Source: an uncultured Roseovarius sp. (GTDB lineage: Bacteria; Pseudomonadota; Alphaproteobacteria; Rhodobacterales; Rhodobacteraceae). Taken from it: a stretch of 64,000 nucleotides of DNA. Within the stretch, counting starts at the first letter, position 1. Every line of letters starts with the position of its first letter. The stretch covers positions 2,646,001 through 2,710,000 of the forward strand of contig OX638333.1 in assembly GCA_951812895.1 (NCBI GenBank). Reading direction: 5' to 3'. A model generated the notes under the pieces. It saw only the letters and a list, made by a program, of their open reading frames with translations, ran no database searches and was not told the origin of the DNA. A program made the translations under genes and the position numbers. Positions 17,948-27,604 of this stretch are shown here, in pieces.

Positions 17948-18820
17948 TCAGTTGGTGCAGGGGATCGGTGTTTCGATCACTTCCGAGCCGCGGCGTGACT
18001 TGATCGTGCAGACCTCTTCCTTAACCGGAGCTTTTTCAACTACGACTTGTTGCAGTCCAAGCAGGCTGCGCTGATCAACTTCGATTGCATCTGCAACTGT
18101 TTCATCATCAGCGCCGACCAATGACAGTGACAACCGACCTGATGATTGCGCCTGTGCCAGTGCTGCGACCTGTTGCGGAAGAACTGCAACCGTAACTGTA
18201 CGTGCGATCATCGCCTCAGTCGTGTCACCATTGGCAACCTGATCGACGGCTATCAGCTTTACGCCGGTTTCGATCAGTTTTGTAACTTCTTCACCGAAAG
18301 AGCGCTGCTCGCTCGACGTGCCATTGAAATTTACAGCACCCGTCCAATAGACATCAACTCTGTCACCAGGGCGCAAAAATCCGGAAACGCCGCTGGATAC
18401 ATCGACTTTGATCGCAAAGGCGCGTTTACCTTTTTCAAGCTGGGAAGTGATGCCGGCATCTTCGCCTGGGCCTGTCACCTTTACAGCGAGAATAGCTTCG
18501 TTCTTTTCGATGGCGCGCAGCACTGTACGAGGTTCGTCGTCACCTTCTGGGAAAAGCGCTTCGTTGGTCTTGTAAACGCCCTCAGGCAGTGAAGCCATCG
18601 GGAATGGCGTGAGCCTGACATCTTCTGCTTTGAGCTGCTGGCCGTATTTCAGAGACTTCTTCGCAACGTAAACCTCGACAGTGTCTATGCTCGGGTCACG
18701 GTTTGCGCGCTCTTCGGCCAATTGTGTTTGATAGGCCTGAATGTAGTTTTTTGCCATGTAGACGGCAAAACCGGCCAAGCCTAGCCCAAGAAACAATACA
18801 AGTCCAAAAACCAAACGCAT
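17948..18820 (-). CDS. cpaB: Tad pilus assembly protein CpaB/RcpC
   Basis: This 290-aa protein has one N-terminal membrane segment (VFGLVLFLGLGLAGFAVYM), a SAF domain starting VEVYVAKKSLKYGQQLKAED (about residue 49), and the RcpC/CpaB domain with SGVSGFLRPGDRVDVYWTG (about 138) and TVTVAVLPQQVAALAQAQSS. CpaB proteins are periplasmic partners of the secretin. A clear GGA ribosome site precedes the ATG. The C-terminus has two cysteines (EVCTIK and IPCTN) that could form a disulfide in the periplasm. Confidence 0.92.
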   Translation of the reverse strand: MRLVFGLVLFLGLGLAGFAVYMAKNYIQAYQTQLAEERANRDPSIDTVEVYVAKKSLKYGQQLKAEDVRLTPFPMASLPEGVYKTNEALFPEGDDEPRTVLRAIEKNEAILAVKVTGPGEDAGITSQLEKGKRAFAIKVDVSSGVSGFLRPGDRVDVYWTGAVNFNGTSSEQRSFGEEVTKLIETGVKLIAVDQVANGDTTEAMIARTVTVAVLPQQVAALAQAQSSGRLSLSLVGADDETVADAIEVDQRSLLGLQQVVVEKAPVKEEVCTIKSRRGSEVIETPIPCTN

Positions 18821-19019
18821 GGCCTATCCTTTCAACTTTATCTGCTCAATGCCCCGCGATTTCACGCAGGTGTTCACTGTTTTTATCTATTTGGAATGTG
18901 GCGAAATCAGGGTCAGCAGATGACGGTTTCGCGGTAGCTTCACTAACCCAATATTTGTTTAAGAAGCAAACAAACTCGGTTCGTCTTAGTATTCGAATGA
19001 ATTCATTTGGCGAGTCTTG

Positions 19020-19229
19020 TTAATCGCCGTTGTCTACTGTGGATGCACTGACCGCTGTCGAGATGTTACCACCCAACGTTGATGTCGCACCTGATATAGC
19101 GGAACCGGCACCTGCGGCGACCCCAACAATGCCGGCAGTGAGAACAACCCAATCTACGGTAACGGCGCCATCCTCTTTGGCAAAACGCCTGCACAGTCTT
19201 GATAAGAAAGATCTTGGTTTAGGTAGCAT
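19020..19229 (-). CDS. flp: Flp-type pilin 1 (type IVb)
   Basis: This 69-aa prepilin has a basic leader (RSFLSRLCRRFAKEDG), then a cleavage site before AVTVDWVVLTAGIVGVAAGA, the hydrophobic stalk, and a short hydrophilic tail ending DNGD. Flp pilins usually carry Glu-Tyr after the cleavage site; here the +5 position is Asp followed by Trp, as also seen in pilin 2. It is 199 nt upstream of cpaB. A perfect terminator separates it from pilin 2, so it likely has its own promoter in 19230-19357. Confidence 0.88.
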   Translation of the reverse strand: MLPKPRSFLSRLCRRFAKEDGAVTVDWVVLTAGIVGVAAGAGSAISGATSTLGGNISTAVSASTVDNGD

Positions 19230-19357
19230 CTCGGAACTCGCTTTCTATTTGGTACACACACTCATTCGTAAACAAATTCACAGCAGCTCCGCTTGCCATT
19301 CAGGCAGTTTTTGGGGGCGTGTTTTGTCGCCCGCAAAGACAGCTATGTTAAAAATAT

Positions 19358-19386
19358 TTGGCCGCAAATCGATGATTTGCGGCCAA
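19358..19386 (-). terminator. Rho-independent terminator after Flp pilin 2
   Basis: A perfect 13-bp stem, TTGGCCGCAAATC with its complement, closes a 3-nt loop. On the minus strand it is followed by ATATTTTT. It lies 27 nt after the pilin 2 stop codon and should insulate the abundant pilin 2 transcript from pilin 1 and the assembly genes. Confidence 0.9.
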
Positions 19387-19413
19387 TAATCTTGTCTAGA
19401 CGATAGCCGCCTA

Positions 19414-19602
19414 TTAGTCGCCGTTTGCAACCGTTTTGGTCGAAACGCCTGAAGAGATCGTGCCGGCCAGGCCGTCAACACCACCTTGTACAGTGGATAC
19501 GCCTGCAACACCAAGGCCAACAACAGCAGCGGTCAGAACGACCCAGTCTACAGTTACGGCACCTTCTTCGTCTTTACGGAATTTTTTGATGAACTTGATC
19601 AT
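19414..19602 (-). CDS. flp: Flp-type pilin 2 (type IVb), probably the major pilin
   Basis: This 62-aa prepilin starts at ATG 19602, seven nt after a strong GGAGGG site; an upstream TTG at 19617 lies on that site and is not used. It has the leader MIKFIKKFRKDEEG, cleavage before AVTVDWVVLTAAVVGLGVAG, and a tail ending VANGD like pilin 1. The strong ribosome site, the dedicated terminator and the long upstream region suggest it is the main structural pilin, with pilin 1 a paralogue for minor or alternative use. Confidence 0.9.
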   Translation of the reverse strand: MIKFIKKFRKDEEGAVTVDWVVLTAAVVGLGVAGVSTVQGGVDGLAGTISSGVSTKTVANGD

Positions 19603-19963
19603 GGTTGGTCCCTCCAAAGGATCATAGGTTTAAGTTTTCAACAACCGCTCTCTCAGTTATGGGCCGCCTCTCTCTTTGGCCCGCTGTCTTTGCGGTATGG
19701 GAAGATATAGCCAGCGAAATCGGGCAGGAATTGGGCAGCAATAGAGGAATTTTGTGAATGTTAATTTTTTCGTAGGTAAAGTTGTTAAGTATTTGATAAA
19801 TAACAATTTAAAAAATGCAAAAAAATTACATTTCTCCATTAAGGGGCGAATTTTCTTTTAAAATCAGCTCAAAATTGTTTCCAAACTCAATACAAAACTA
19901 GCAAAAAACCCCTACTTTTGAGATAATGCATCCCAATAACAACGAGGCAAGGCAGTAGCTCTC
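19603..19963. other. AT-rich divergent promoter region, no gene
   Basis: This 361-bp gap separates the divergent pilin 2 and lytic transglycosylase genes. Its central part (about 19755-19925) is strongly AT-rich against the GC-rich surroundings, with long A and T runs, as expected for an UP-element-like or regulator-bound promoter. I looked for a full CtrA box (TTAA-N7-TTAA) and for a sigma-54 promoter and saw neither. No convincing ORF is present. Confidence 0.6.
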
Positions 19964-20779
19964 ATGCATTTCACCGCAAAGTTGTTTTTTTGCGTATCTC
20001 TGGTGTTGTTTACACCGGCTTGGGCATCAGATCCGAAACCTTTTCCTGAATTTACGTTTAAACGCGAGAAACCGCCGAAGCCCGGCACACGCAAATTGAT
20101 CACCATTCAAATCGAACCTCAGGATCAGAACCCTGCCACCTCTGCGGGGGCCGCAAGCGAGGAAACAACAACAACGGCTGGTACCGCACATTATGACTGG
20201 TATTGGGAAAAGGTGCCTGCGGAGCTGAACACGGATCCTGCAGTTCGTATGCGGCTTGCCTTTGACACCCTTGGCAATGGATCTGAAGGGGAAGCAGTCA
20301 GAGAGCCCCGATTGCAAACTCTGCAAACCATTGCTGCCTCGGTCGGTGTCAACATTCTGCGCGCCACCATCGGAACGGACGTTTCCCCTGCGTTGGTTCT
20401 CGCAGTGATCTCAGTCGAATCCGGTGGCCGCACCGACGCAGTCAGTGGCAAAGGAGCGCAGGGTCTGATGCAGCTGATGCCAGCAACCGCAGAACGGTTT
20501 GGTGCGGATAACAGTCTGGACACAGATCAGAACATCCGCGCAGGCGTTGCTTATCTTAATTGGCTGTTGCAGGAATTTGACGGTGACGCGGTTCTCGCCC
20601 TGGCCGGATACAATGCCGGAGAGAACGCTGTGAAGTCTCACAACGGAGTTCCACCGTTTGCAGAAACCCGCGATTATGTGCCAAAAGTGCTCGCTGCATT
20701 TCGCGTCGCGCGAGCTTTGTGCAAAACTCAGCCGGAACTGATCACAGACGCCTGCGCGCTGAACTTGGCATTAAACTGA
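19964..20779 (+). CDS. Lytic transglycosylase (SLT domain)
   Basis: This 271-aa exported protein has a signal peptide (LFFCVSLVLFTPAWA) and a C-terminal SLT domain. The catalytic Glu is in AVISVESGGRTDAVSGKGAQ (about residue 150), followed by GLMQLMPATAERFG, IRAGVAYLNWLL and ALAGYNAGENAV. It cleaves peptidoglycan in the periplasm. It is divergent from the Tad pilin genes, and such enzymes often open the wall for trans-envelope machines, so a link to pilus assembly is plausible but not shown. Confidence 0.9.
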   Translation: MHFTAKLFFCVSLVLFTPAWASDPKPFPEFTFKREKPPKPGTRKLITIQIEPQDQNPATSAGAASEETTTTAGTAHYDWYWEKVPAELNTDPAVRMRLAFDTLGNGSEGEAVREPRLQTLQTIAASVGVNILRATIGTDVSPALVLAVISVESGGRTDAVSGKGAQGLMQLMPATAERFGADNSLDTDQNIRAGVAYLNWLLQEFDGDAVLALAGYNAGENAVKSHNGVPPFAETRDYVPKVLAAFRVARALCKTQPELITDACALNLALN

Positions 20780-20804
20780 GGGGCGCGTGGTCGCGCGCGC
20801 CTCA
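20777..20804. terminator. Hairpin between convergent lytic transglycosylase and CoA-transferase genes
   Basis: A GC-rich inverted repeat, TGAGGGGCGCG against CGCGCGCCTCA with one mismatch, overlaps the transglycosylase stop codon and is followed on the plus strand by GAATAAAAAG. It sits between convergent genes and probably limits read-through in both directions. Confidence 0.45.
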
Positions 20805-20814
20805 GAATAAAAAG

Positions 20815-21441
20815 TTAAACGATCGCGGCTTCGGTAGCTGCAATAATATCATCACGGCTGACATCGTCGGCACATTCCACGATCGACAAACCGTTTTCAG
20901 TGACATCCAACACACCAAGATTGGTGATGATCCGGTCAACCACGCCCGTTCCGGTGAGTGGCAGGGTGCATTCCTTCAGCAATTTACTGTCACCATGTTT
21001 GTTGGTGTGGTCCATCACAACGACAACACGGCCTACACCCGCGACCAGATCCATCGCGCCCCCCATGCCTTTGACCAGCTTGCCGGGGATCATCCAGTTT
21101 GCCAGATCGCCGTTTTCAGCAACTTCCATGGCACCCAGAATGGCCATCGCAATCTTGCCACCCCGTATCATGCCAAAACTGGTCGCCGAGTCGAAATAGG
21201 CGGTTTCCGGCAATTCGGTTATGGTTTGTTTGCCTGCATTGATCAGGTCCGGATCCTCTGACCCGGAAATGGGAAAGGGCCCCATGCCCAGCATTCCGTT
21301 TTCCGACTGCAGCGTAACGCTCACGCCCTCTGGAATGAAGTTCGGCACCAGCGTAGGGATGCCAATACCCAGATTGACATATGTCCCGTCTTCTAGTTCC
21401 TGTGCCGCCCGTGCGGCCATCTGATTGCGATCCCAGGGCAT
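20815..21441 (-). CDS. scoB: 3-oxoacid CoA-transferase subunit B
   Basis: This 208-aa beta subunit of a succinyl-CoA:3-ketoacid-type CoA transferase shows [14 protein letters not shown] (about residue 21) and the catalytic-glutamate block [12 protein letters not shown] (about 44). It also has [20 protein letters not shown] (about 126) and the C-terminal [18 protein letters not shown]. It activates acetoacetate or a related 3-oxoacid for beta-oxidation-type breakdown. It starts 2 nt after the subunit A stop codon, as expected for a heterodimer. Confidence 0.92.
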   Translation of the reverse strand: MPWDRNQMAARAAQELEDGTYVNLGIGIPTLVPNFIPEGVSVTLQSENGMLGMGPFPISGSEDPDLINAGKQTITELPETAYFDSATSFGMIRGGKIAMAILGAMEVAENGDLANWMIPGKLVKGMGGAMDLVAGVGRVVVVMDHTNKHGDSKLLKECTLPLTGTGVVDRIITNLGVLDVTENGLSIVECADDVSRDDIIAATEAAIV

Positions 21442-21443
21442 GA

Positions 21444-22139
21444 TCAGGCCTCCCTTACCGTGCGTTGTTCAATGCGTTTCTCGTGCTCACCCTGCACGAT
21501 ACGGTGTACATAGACACCAGGCAGGTGAATATTGTCAGGATCGAGGCTGCCAACAGGCACGATCTCTTCGACCTCCATAACGCATACCTTGCCGCACATC
21601 GCGGCAGGCGGGTTAAAGTTGCGGGCGGTTTTGCGGAAGATGCAATTGCCGGTCTCGTCGGCCTTCCACGCTTTGACGATGCTGAGATCCGCAAAGATGC
21701 CGCGTTCCATCACATAGGTCTCTCCGTCGAAATCCTTGTGCTCTTTTCCTTCGGCCACCTGCGTGCCCACGCCGGTTTTGGTGTAGAACCCCGGGATGCC
21801 ACAGCCACCGGCGCGCATACGTTCGGCCAGGGTGCCCTGCGGATTGAATTCAATTTCCAGCTCGCCTGCCAGGTATTGGCGCATGAACTCGGCATTTTCA
21901 CCGACATAAGAGCTCATCATCTTTTTCACCTGTCGCGTTTGCAGCAGGATACCAATGCCGAAATCATCGACGCCTGCGTTGTTGCTGGCAAAGGTTAAAT
22001 TCTTCACGCCTGCATCCTGGATCGCCTGCAGTAACAGTTCTGGAATACCACAAAGGCCAAAACCACCTGCGGCAATCAGCATGTCATCGTGCAAAAGCCC
22101 ATCCAGCGCCTCGGCCGCCGAGCCGTAAATCTTGCTCAT
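21444..22139 (-). CDS. scoA: 3-oxoacid CoA-transferase subunit A
   Basis: From ATG 22139 (after GGAGGAATTTCG) the protein has 231 aa and begins [20 protein letters not shown]. It carries the CoA-binding [17 protein letters not shown] block (about residue 22-38), [19 protein letters not shown] and [21 protein letters not shown] frame extending to 22184 lacks a ribosome site and adds a tail not seen in the family. It pairs with scoB immediately downstream. Confidence 0.92.
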   Translation of the reverse strand: MSKIYGSAAEALDGLLHDDMLIAAGGFGLCGIPELLLQAIQDAGVKNLTFASNNAGVDDFGIGILLQTRQVKKMMSSYVGENAEFMRQYLAGELEIEFNPQGTLAERMRAGGCGIPGFYTKTGVGTQVAEGKEHKDFDGETYVMERGIFADLSIVKAWKADETGNCIFRKTARNFNPPAAMCGKVCVMEVEEIVPVGSLDPDNIHLPGVYVHRIVQGEHEKRIEQRTVREA

Positions 22140-22365
22140 CGAAATTCCTCCGTCTTCCGGTTCGCCACGATATGCGGTGAGCACCAGGCGGGTGTCAACG
22201 CAAAGGCAGCGACTGTGGTGTTACTACGTATAAGCCTGAAATGACCTGTTTGGGCTCTGTCATAGTTCAGGCGGTTTGCCCGGATAAAAGAAGGTCAGCG
22301 CGCACAGCGTTTTCTTCTTGCTTAAAATATCCCCGCCGGAGGCATAAAACCCTTACTGCCAGACG

Positions 22366-24903
22366 TTACTTGCTCGCTGCAGCCTTTTTCGGGGTCGCTG
22401 CCTTTTTTCGGGCCGGAGCTTTTTTCTTACCGCCCTTCTTGGCCGCTTTCTCGGTAATCAACTGCACGGCCATTTCCATCGTCACATCGGCAGGCTCTAC
22501 CCCTTTAGGCAGGGTGGCGTTAACTTTCGCCCATTTAACATACGGGCCATATCGCCCGTCCATGACATTAACCGGTCCGCCATCATCGGGATGTTCTCCC
22601 AATTCAACAAGCGGCTTGGCAGCGGCCCCGCGGCCAGCGCCGCGTGCTGCTTTCTTGGCCAACTCTTCAACGGCGCGGTTCATGCCGATGGTAAAGACCT
22701 CTTCGACTTCTTTCAGATTGGCATAGACCCGTCCGTGTTTGACATAGGGCCCATATCGGCCAATCCCGGCTTCGACCGGTTCACTGTCTTCGGGGTGTGT
22801 GCCAACCAGCCGCGGCAGGTTTAATAGTGTCAGGGCCTTCTCCAGTGTCATATCATCTGGTGCCCAACCTTTGGGCAGGCTGGCGCGTGGGGGTTTCTTG
22901 TTCTCTTCGGTCGGCTCGCCACGTTGGACATATGGGCCGAACCGACCAGAACGCAGCGAAATCTCGTCTCCCTGATCTTCGCCCAGAACCCGATCACCGC
23001 TTTCGGCCGAATCACCGCCAATGGGCCGGGTGTAGCGGCACTCGGGGTAATTGCCACAGCCGACAAACCCACCGGTGCGCGAGGTTTTCAAATGCAGCTG
23101 ACCTTCTCCGCACAGCGGACAGACCCGTGGATCCGACCCGTCTTCGCGTGGCGGGTAGAGCGTCGGCGCCAACGCATCATCCAATACATCCAACACTTCT
23201 GTTATCCGAAGCTCGGACGTTTCTGAAATCGCGGCAGAGAAATCGCGCCAGAATTTGCTTAGAACATCCTTATAGTCGGCATTGCCGGCGCTGATGACAT
23301 CCAGCTCTTCCTCAAGATTGGCCGTGAATTCATATCCGACATAGGTGCGAAAAAAGTTGAGCAGGAAGATTGTAACAATCCGGCCTTTGTCTTCAGGGAT
23401 CAGACGGTTCTTTTCTTTACGCACATATTCGCGATCCTGAATCGTTGTCACGATGCTGGCATAGGTGGATGGCCGGCCAATACCCAGCTCTTCCATCCGT
23501 TTCACCAATGTCGCCTCGGTATAGCGCGGCGGCGGTTGGGTGAAATGCTGCTCGGGCGCAACAGAGCGCTTATCAGCGGTCTCACCCTGCATGATCTGCG
23601 GGAGCCGTTTGTCGTCGTCATCAACAACCGAATCGTCGCGGCCTTCCTCATAGACCCGCATGAACCCGTCAAAGAGGACGACCTGCCCCGTGGCGCGCAG
23701 GCCGACCTGTCCGTCAGCACTGCCGATATCGACGGTAGTACGCTCAAGCCGCGCGCTGGACATCTGGCAGGCAAGCGTGCGCTTCCAAATCAGATCATAA
23801 AGCTTACGTTGGTCTGCCTCGGTCAGCTTCAGACTGGCCGCATCGCGTGTCATGTCTGTGGGGCGAATACATTCATGTGCTTCCTGGGCGTTCTTCGCCT
23901 TGTTTTTGTACATGCGCGGGGAAGCGGGCACATAAGGATCGCCGTAACGGTCCTTGATCGCATCGCGTGCTGCCATGACCGCTTCGGGCGCCATGTCGAT
24001 CCCGTCAGTCCGCATATAAGTAATGTACCCGGCCTCATACAGCCGTTGTGCCGCGCTCATCGTCTGGCGCGCGCCCATGCCAAATTTGCGGCTGGCTTCC
24101 TGTTGCAGGGTCGAGGTCATGAACGGGGCAGAGGGGTTGCGGCTTGCCGGTTTGGCCTCAACCGAGCTGACTGTCAGATCCCGGCTCTGGATTGCCTGCA
24201 CCGCCAATTCGGCCTGTGTGGTATTCTCAATGTCATACTTATCGAGCTTTTTGCCCGCGAGCACGGTAAGGCGCGCTTCATACTCCTGACCACGCGGTGT
24301 ACCGAGGATCGCTTTGACGGACCAGTATTCGCGTGCCCGGAACGCCTCGATCTCCATTTCGCGTTCTACGATCAGGCGCAGGCAAACTGATTGTACACGC
24401 CCGGCTGACCTGGCGCCGGGTAGTTTACGCCAGAGCACTGGACTCAAATTGAATCCAACCAGATAATCCAGCGCGCGACGTGCCAGATAGGCCTCGACCA
24501 GCGGCGCATCGACCTCTCTGGGGTTTTCCATCGCTTCGGTGACGGCGGATTTGGTTATCGCGTTGAAAACCACACGGCTGACAGGGGTGTCTTTCTTAAT
24601 CGCCTTGCGTTTGCGTAATGCTTCTTCCAGATGCCAGCTGATCGCCTCGCCTTCGCGGTCGGGGTCAGTCGCAAGGATCAGGGCATTGTCGTCTTCAAGT
24701 GCATCGGCAATCGCTTTGATATGTTTGCGACTGTCGGTGCCCACTTCCCATTTCATGTCGAATCCCTGCTCGGTGTCGACAGAACCGTTTTTTGCAGGCA
24801 GGTCGCGCACGTGGCCATAGGATGCCAGCACTGTGTAATCTGACCCCAGATACTTGTTGATTGTTTTGGCCTTGGCTGGGGATTCGACAACGACGACGGG
24901 CAT
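22366..24903 (-). CDS. topA: DNA topoisomerase I (type IA)
   Basis: This 845-aa enzyme starts at ATG 24903 (AGGAG upstream) as MPVVVVESPAKAKTINKYLG, the Toprim start. ATDPDREGEAISWHLEEAL gives the Toprim DxD-type acidic block. The active-site tyrosine is in GYITYMRTDGIDM (about residue 310). A C4 zinc ribbon CPLCGEGQLHLK...CGNYPECRY follows at about 600, then repeat regions and a Lys/Ala-rich tail (KKGGKKKAPARKKAATPKKA) as in alphaproteobacterial TopA. It relaxes negative supercoils. Confidence 0.97.
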   Translation of the reverse strand: MPVVVVESPAKAKTINKYLGSDYTVLASYGHVRDLPAKNGSVDTEQGFDMKWEVGTDSRKHIKAIADALEDDNALILATDPDREGEAISWHLEEALRKRKAIKKDTPVSRVVFNAITKSAVTEAMENPREVDAPLVEAYLARRALDYLVGFNLSPVLWRKLPGARSAGRVQSVCLRLIVEREMEIEAFRAREYWSVKAILGTPRGQEYEARLTVLAGKKLDKYDIENTTQAELAVQAIQSRDLTVSSVEAKPASRNPSAPFMTSTLQQEASRKFGMGARQTMSAAQRLYEAGYITYMRTDGIDMAPEAVMAARDAIKDRYGDPYVPASPRMYKNKAKNAQEAHECIRPTDMTRDAASLKLTEADQRKLYDLIWKRTLACQMSSARLERTTVDIGSADGQVGLRATGQVVLFDGFMRVYEEGRDDSVVDDDDKRLPQIMQGETADKRSVAPEQHFTQPPPRYTEATLVKRMEELGIGRPSTYASIVTTIQDREYVRKEKNRLIPEDKGRIVTIFLLNFFRTYVGYEFTANLEEELDVISAGNADYKDVLSKFWRDFSAAISETSELRITEVLDVLDDALAPTLYPPREDGSDPRVCPLCGEGQLHLKTSRTGGFVGCGNYPECRYTRPIGGDSAESGDRVLGEDQGDEISLRSGRFGPYVQRGEPTEENKKPPRASLPKGWAPDDMTLEKALTLLNLPRLVGTHPEDSEPVEAGIGRYGPYVKHGRVYANLKEVEEVFTIGMNRAVEELAKKAARGAGRGAAAKPLVELGEHPDDGGPVNVMDGRYGPYVKWAKVNATLPKGVEPADVTMEMAVQLITEKAAKKGGKKKAPARKKAATPKKAAASK

Positions 24904-25038
24904 GCGCACTCCTATGACTCGGGACAAGGCTTATGGCGGCGGAACATGTGGGGTGGCAAGGGGGAATGTCAATGCGGCGTGTGTTGCAACTTGATTTTCT
25001 TCTTCAACGACGCGCATTCTGGCGGAGGAGGCGAGACA

Positions 25039-25479
25039 ATGAAACGATTGTTGCTGACGTTTGCGATCTGGGTTGGACTGACGGGGACAGTGATGGCATG
25101 GGAAGAACCGGCCAGAGGCACTGCAACCCGCTCTGCTATGATGGATGCGATCCGGCCCCATGCTGAATGGGCGCTTGGCGCGCCGGTTGAATTTGTTGTG
25201 TACGAGCTGCGCCGCGATGGGGATTACGGGTTTGCCATGTTGCAGGCACAACGCCCCGGCGGCGGACAAATTCCCGCAGCTCAAACCCCACTGGTGCGCC
25301 GCGGTGATGCTGAGGATTGGATGGATGTAACGGATATTCAGGTGCTTTACCGCAAGTCCGGGACTACCTGGGTAGCTGTTCATTTCGATTTCGGTGCAAC
25401 CGATGTCTGGTTTTCGTGGGAGCCATTGTGCCGAGAGTATCAAGCGGTCATTACCGAATTTTGCCCCGGACCAAACTAA
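25039..25479 (+). CDS. Exported hypothetical protein
   Basis: This 146-aa protein starts at ATG 25039 after a strong GGAGGAGGCGAG. It has a signal peptide (MKRLLLTFAIWVGLTGTVMA). The mature part has no motif that I recognise. It is acidic with many tryptophans (VTDIQVLYRKSGTTWVAVHF; DVWFSWEPLC) and two cysteines (EPLCREY and TEFCPGPN) that could form one disulfide. It lies between topA and dprA, divergent and convergent respectively. Similar small periplasmic proteins are common in this family of bacteria, but no function is assigned. Confidence 0.75.
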   Translation: MKRLLLTFAIWVGLTGTVMAWEEPARGTATRSAMMDAIRPHAEWALGAPVEFVVYELRRDGDYGFAMLQAQRPGGGQIPAAQTPLVRRGDAEDWMDVTDIQVLYRKSGTTWVAVHFDFGATDVWFSWEPLCREYQAVITEFCPGPN

Positions 25480-25521
25480 TCATTGCCGGACACACTTGAT
25501 TGGCAGAGTTTACTTTGGTCT

Positions 25522-26685
25522 TTATGACGCAAGAGAGATCAGACCGCCGGGGTGCCGGGTGATTTTCCCCTCCAGCTCCAGGTCCGTCAGGGTGGGTGAA
25601 ACCGTAGCAACAGGCACCGCCAGATCCCGAATCAGCTGATCTTCTGCAAGGGGGGATGGGCCAAGTCGATTTAGAATTTGACTGTGCAGGGCCGCTGTTT
25701 CCTTCAGACTGCGCCGTTCAGGGCGAGGCACGGTGCGATCGTTTTCTAATACCTCATCCGATGAGCTGAGACCTGGCAAGGGCAGCGACTCTTGGATTGG
25801 AAGCGCGGCGACTACATCCTTTGCATTCCGGACCAATGCAGCACCATCCCGGATCAGCATGTTGCACCCGGACGCCCGCGCATCGAAGGGATGCCCCGGC
25901 ACAGCGAGCACCTCGCGGCCCTGATCAAGTGCTGCACGCGCAGTGATCAAAGAGCCGGACTTAGCCGCTGCTTCCACGACAACAACCGCCTGTGCCATCC
26001 CGCTGATAATGCGGTTGCGAGTTGGAAAATGGCGGGCTTGCGGCACCTTACCAATAGGTTGTTCTGATAATCGCAGGCCTGATTGCAGTATTTCCCCGGC
26101 CAATCGGGTGTTCTCCGCCGGATAGATCACATCGACCCCACCTGCCATCACCGCTACCGTTCCGGCTTCCGCTGTGACCTGGTGAGCCGCGGTGTCGATG
26201 CCACGTGCCAGTCCAGAGACAATCGTATATCCCTCATTGATCAAATCCTCGGCCAGCGCACGTGCCATACGCAAACCAAGAGAAGACGCATTGCGTGCAC
26301 CAACCATTGCAATCATTGGTCGTGAGAAAAGCCCGGTATCCCCCATAGTCCATAAAATTGGCGGCGCATCGGAAATTTCGGACAGTGCTTTTGGGTATTC
26401 CGCCTCGCCGATACACAACATTCTGGCACCGGCAATCTGGGCGGCATCTGCTTCTGCCTGAGCCGAAGCCTCGGGGCAGGGCGCATAGTTCTTCATGCCG
26501 GCAGCTCGTGCCACTTCAGGCAATGCGGCGAGTGCGGCTTGCGCAGTCCCGTGTTCGGCCATCAACCGGTAAAAGGTCGCAATACCCACCCTGCGGGAAC
26601 GCAATAGACGGAGCCACGATATCCGATCATCTTCCGTGGTGGGTGGGAGTGGGGGGTGAGTGGAAGGATGTGTATCCTCGGTCAT
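25522..26685 (-). CDS. dprA: DNA processing protein DprA
   Basis: From ATG 26685 (GGAG six nt upstream) the protein has 387 aa. The Rossmann-like DprA domain shows MVGARNASSLGLRMARALAE, VSGLARGIDTAAHQVTAEAG, VMAGGVDVIYPAENTRLAG, LSEQPIGKVPQARHFPTRNR and VVEAAAKSGSLITARAA. A winged-helix C-terminus ends KITRHPGGLISLA. DprA loads RecA on incoming single-stranded DNA during transformation. A frame to 26748 exists but lacks support. Confidence 0.94.
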   Translation of the reverse strand: MTEDTHPSTHPPLPPTTEDDRISWLRLLRSRRVGIATFYRLMAEHGTAQAALAALPEVARAAGMKNYAPCPEASAQAEADAAQIAGARMLCIGEAEYPKALSEISDAPPILWTMGDTGLFSRPMIAMVGARNASSLGLRMARALAEDLINEGYTIVSGLARGIDTAAHQVTAEAGTVAVMAGGVDVIYPAENTRLAGEILQSGLRLSEQPIGKVPQARHFPTRNRIISGMAQAVVVVEAAAKSGSLITARAALDQGREVLAVPGHPFDARASGCNMLIRDGAALVRNAKDVVAALPIQESLPLPGLSSSDEVLENDRTVPRPERRSLKETAALHSQILNRLGPSPLAEDQLIRDLAVPVATVSPTLTDLELEGKITRHPGGLISLAS

Positions 26686-26893
26686 CGTGACTCCGCCTGC
26701 TTGCACAATCAGTCTTAGAGCGAGGTTGGTTAATGGCGGGTAAACCAATCAGGAATTGGAACCGAAAAGTGCGTAGTGCCTTACAAGCACTTGAAACAAG
26801 GCCTGTCTTTGGGCTGTGCGCTGGACCGCAGAGAACCTTTCTGTTGCCGTTTTAAGAAAACCAAACGTTAAACTTATACGCGATTCGCAGAAC

Positions 26894-27526
26894 TCAGGGT
26901 GTCGCCCGCGCGAACGCGGCTCTGATTCCAAGCCCGATTAGCAGTGATCCGCCCAGAACTTTCGGCCACCTTCGCGCTGCCAATGTGCCGCCAACCTGCT
27001 TGCCGATGCGGCTTGCCCCTAGACCATAAAGACTGTCGGTGATCAGCGCGAGCCCGGCATAAAGCAACCCCAACATCATGATCTGTAATGGGGCGTTGCC
27101 GGACTGTGATGAAACGAACTGCGGCAGAAAGGCGATGAAGAACACAGCTATTTTGGGGTTGAGTGTGCTGACCAAAACCCCATCAACGAATAGCATTCGT
27201 AATTTGCGTGGAGGAACCCTCTGAGTCGTGAATGAACCACGCCCCGATCTAATCATCCCGATCCCCAGCCATATCAGAAAAGCGGCACCCAGATACTTGA
27301 CGACAGCAAAAGCTGTCGCGGAACTGAGCAATATGGCTGACAGCCCGCCCACCGCTGCCAACACATGCACCAGAACACCTGTGGACAGCCCAAGGGCAGA
27401 AACGAATCCTGCGTACGCACCCTGGCTTATGCTGCGGGCGACGACATAAATTACCCCGGGACCGGGGATCACCAGCACAACAAGAGCGGCGAGCGTGAAA
27501 GCTATCAACTGGGAAAATGTGAGCAT
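26894..27526 (-). CDS. LysE-family amino acid exporter
   Basis: This 210-aa inner-membrane protein has six predicted helices and the family signature VIPGPGVIYVVARSISQGAYAG (about residue 20-41), then VKYLGAAFLIWLGIGMI and VSTLNPKIAVFFIAFLPQFV (about 113-132). LysE/RhtB proteins export amino acids or related compounds; the substrate cannot be told. It stands alone on the minus strand. Confidence 0.88.
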   Translation of the reverse strand: MLTFSQLIAFTLAALVVLVIPGPGVIYVVARSISQGAYAGFVSALGLSTGVLVHVLAAVGGLSAILLSSATAFAVVKYLGAAFLIWLGIGMIRSGRGSFTTQRVPPRKLRMLFVDGVLVSTLNPKIAVFFIAFLPQFVSSQSGNAPLQIMMLGLLYAGLALITDSLYGLGASRIGKQVGGTLAARRWPKVLGGSLLIGLGIRAAFARATP

Positions 27527-27604
27527 AGCGTTCGACCCCTAAAGTAATCGAGACCAACCCAAATCCAAGCCTCGCCACCACCAAAGATCACGCAAAAAGG
27601 CAGC

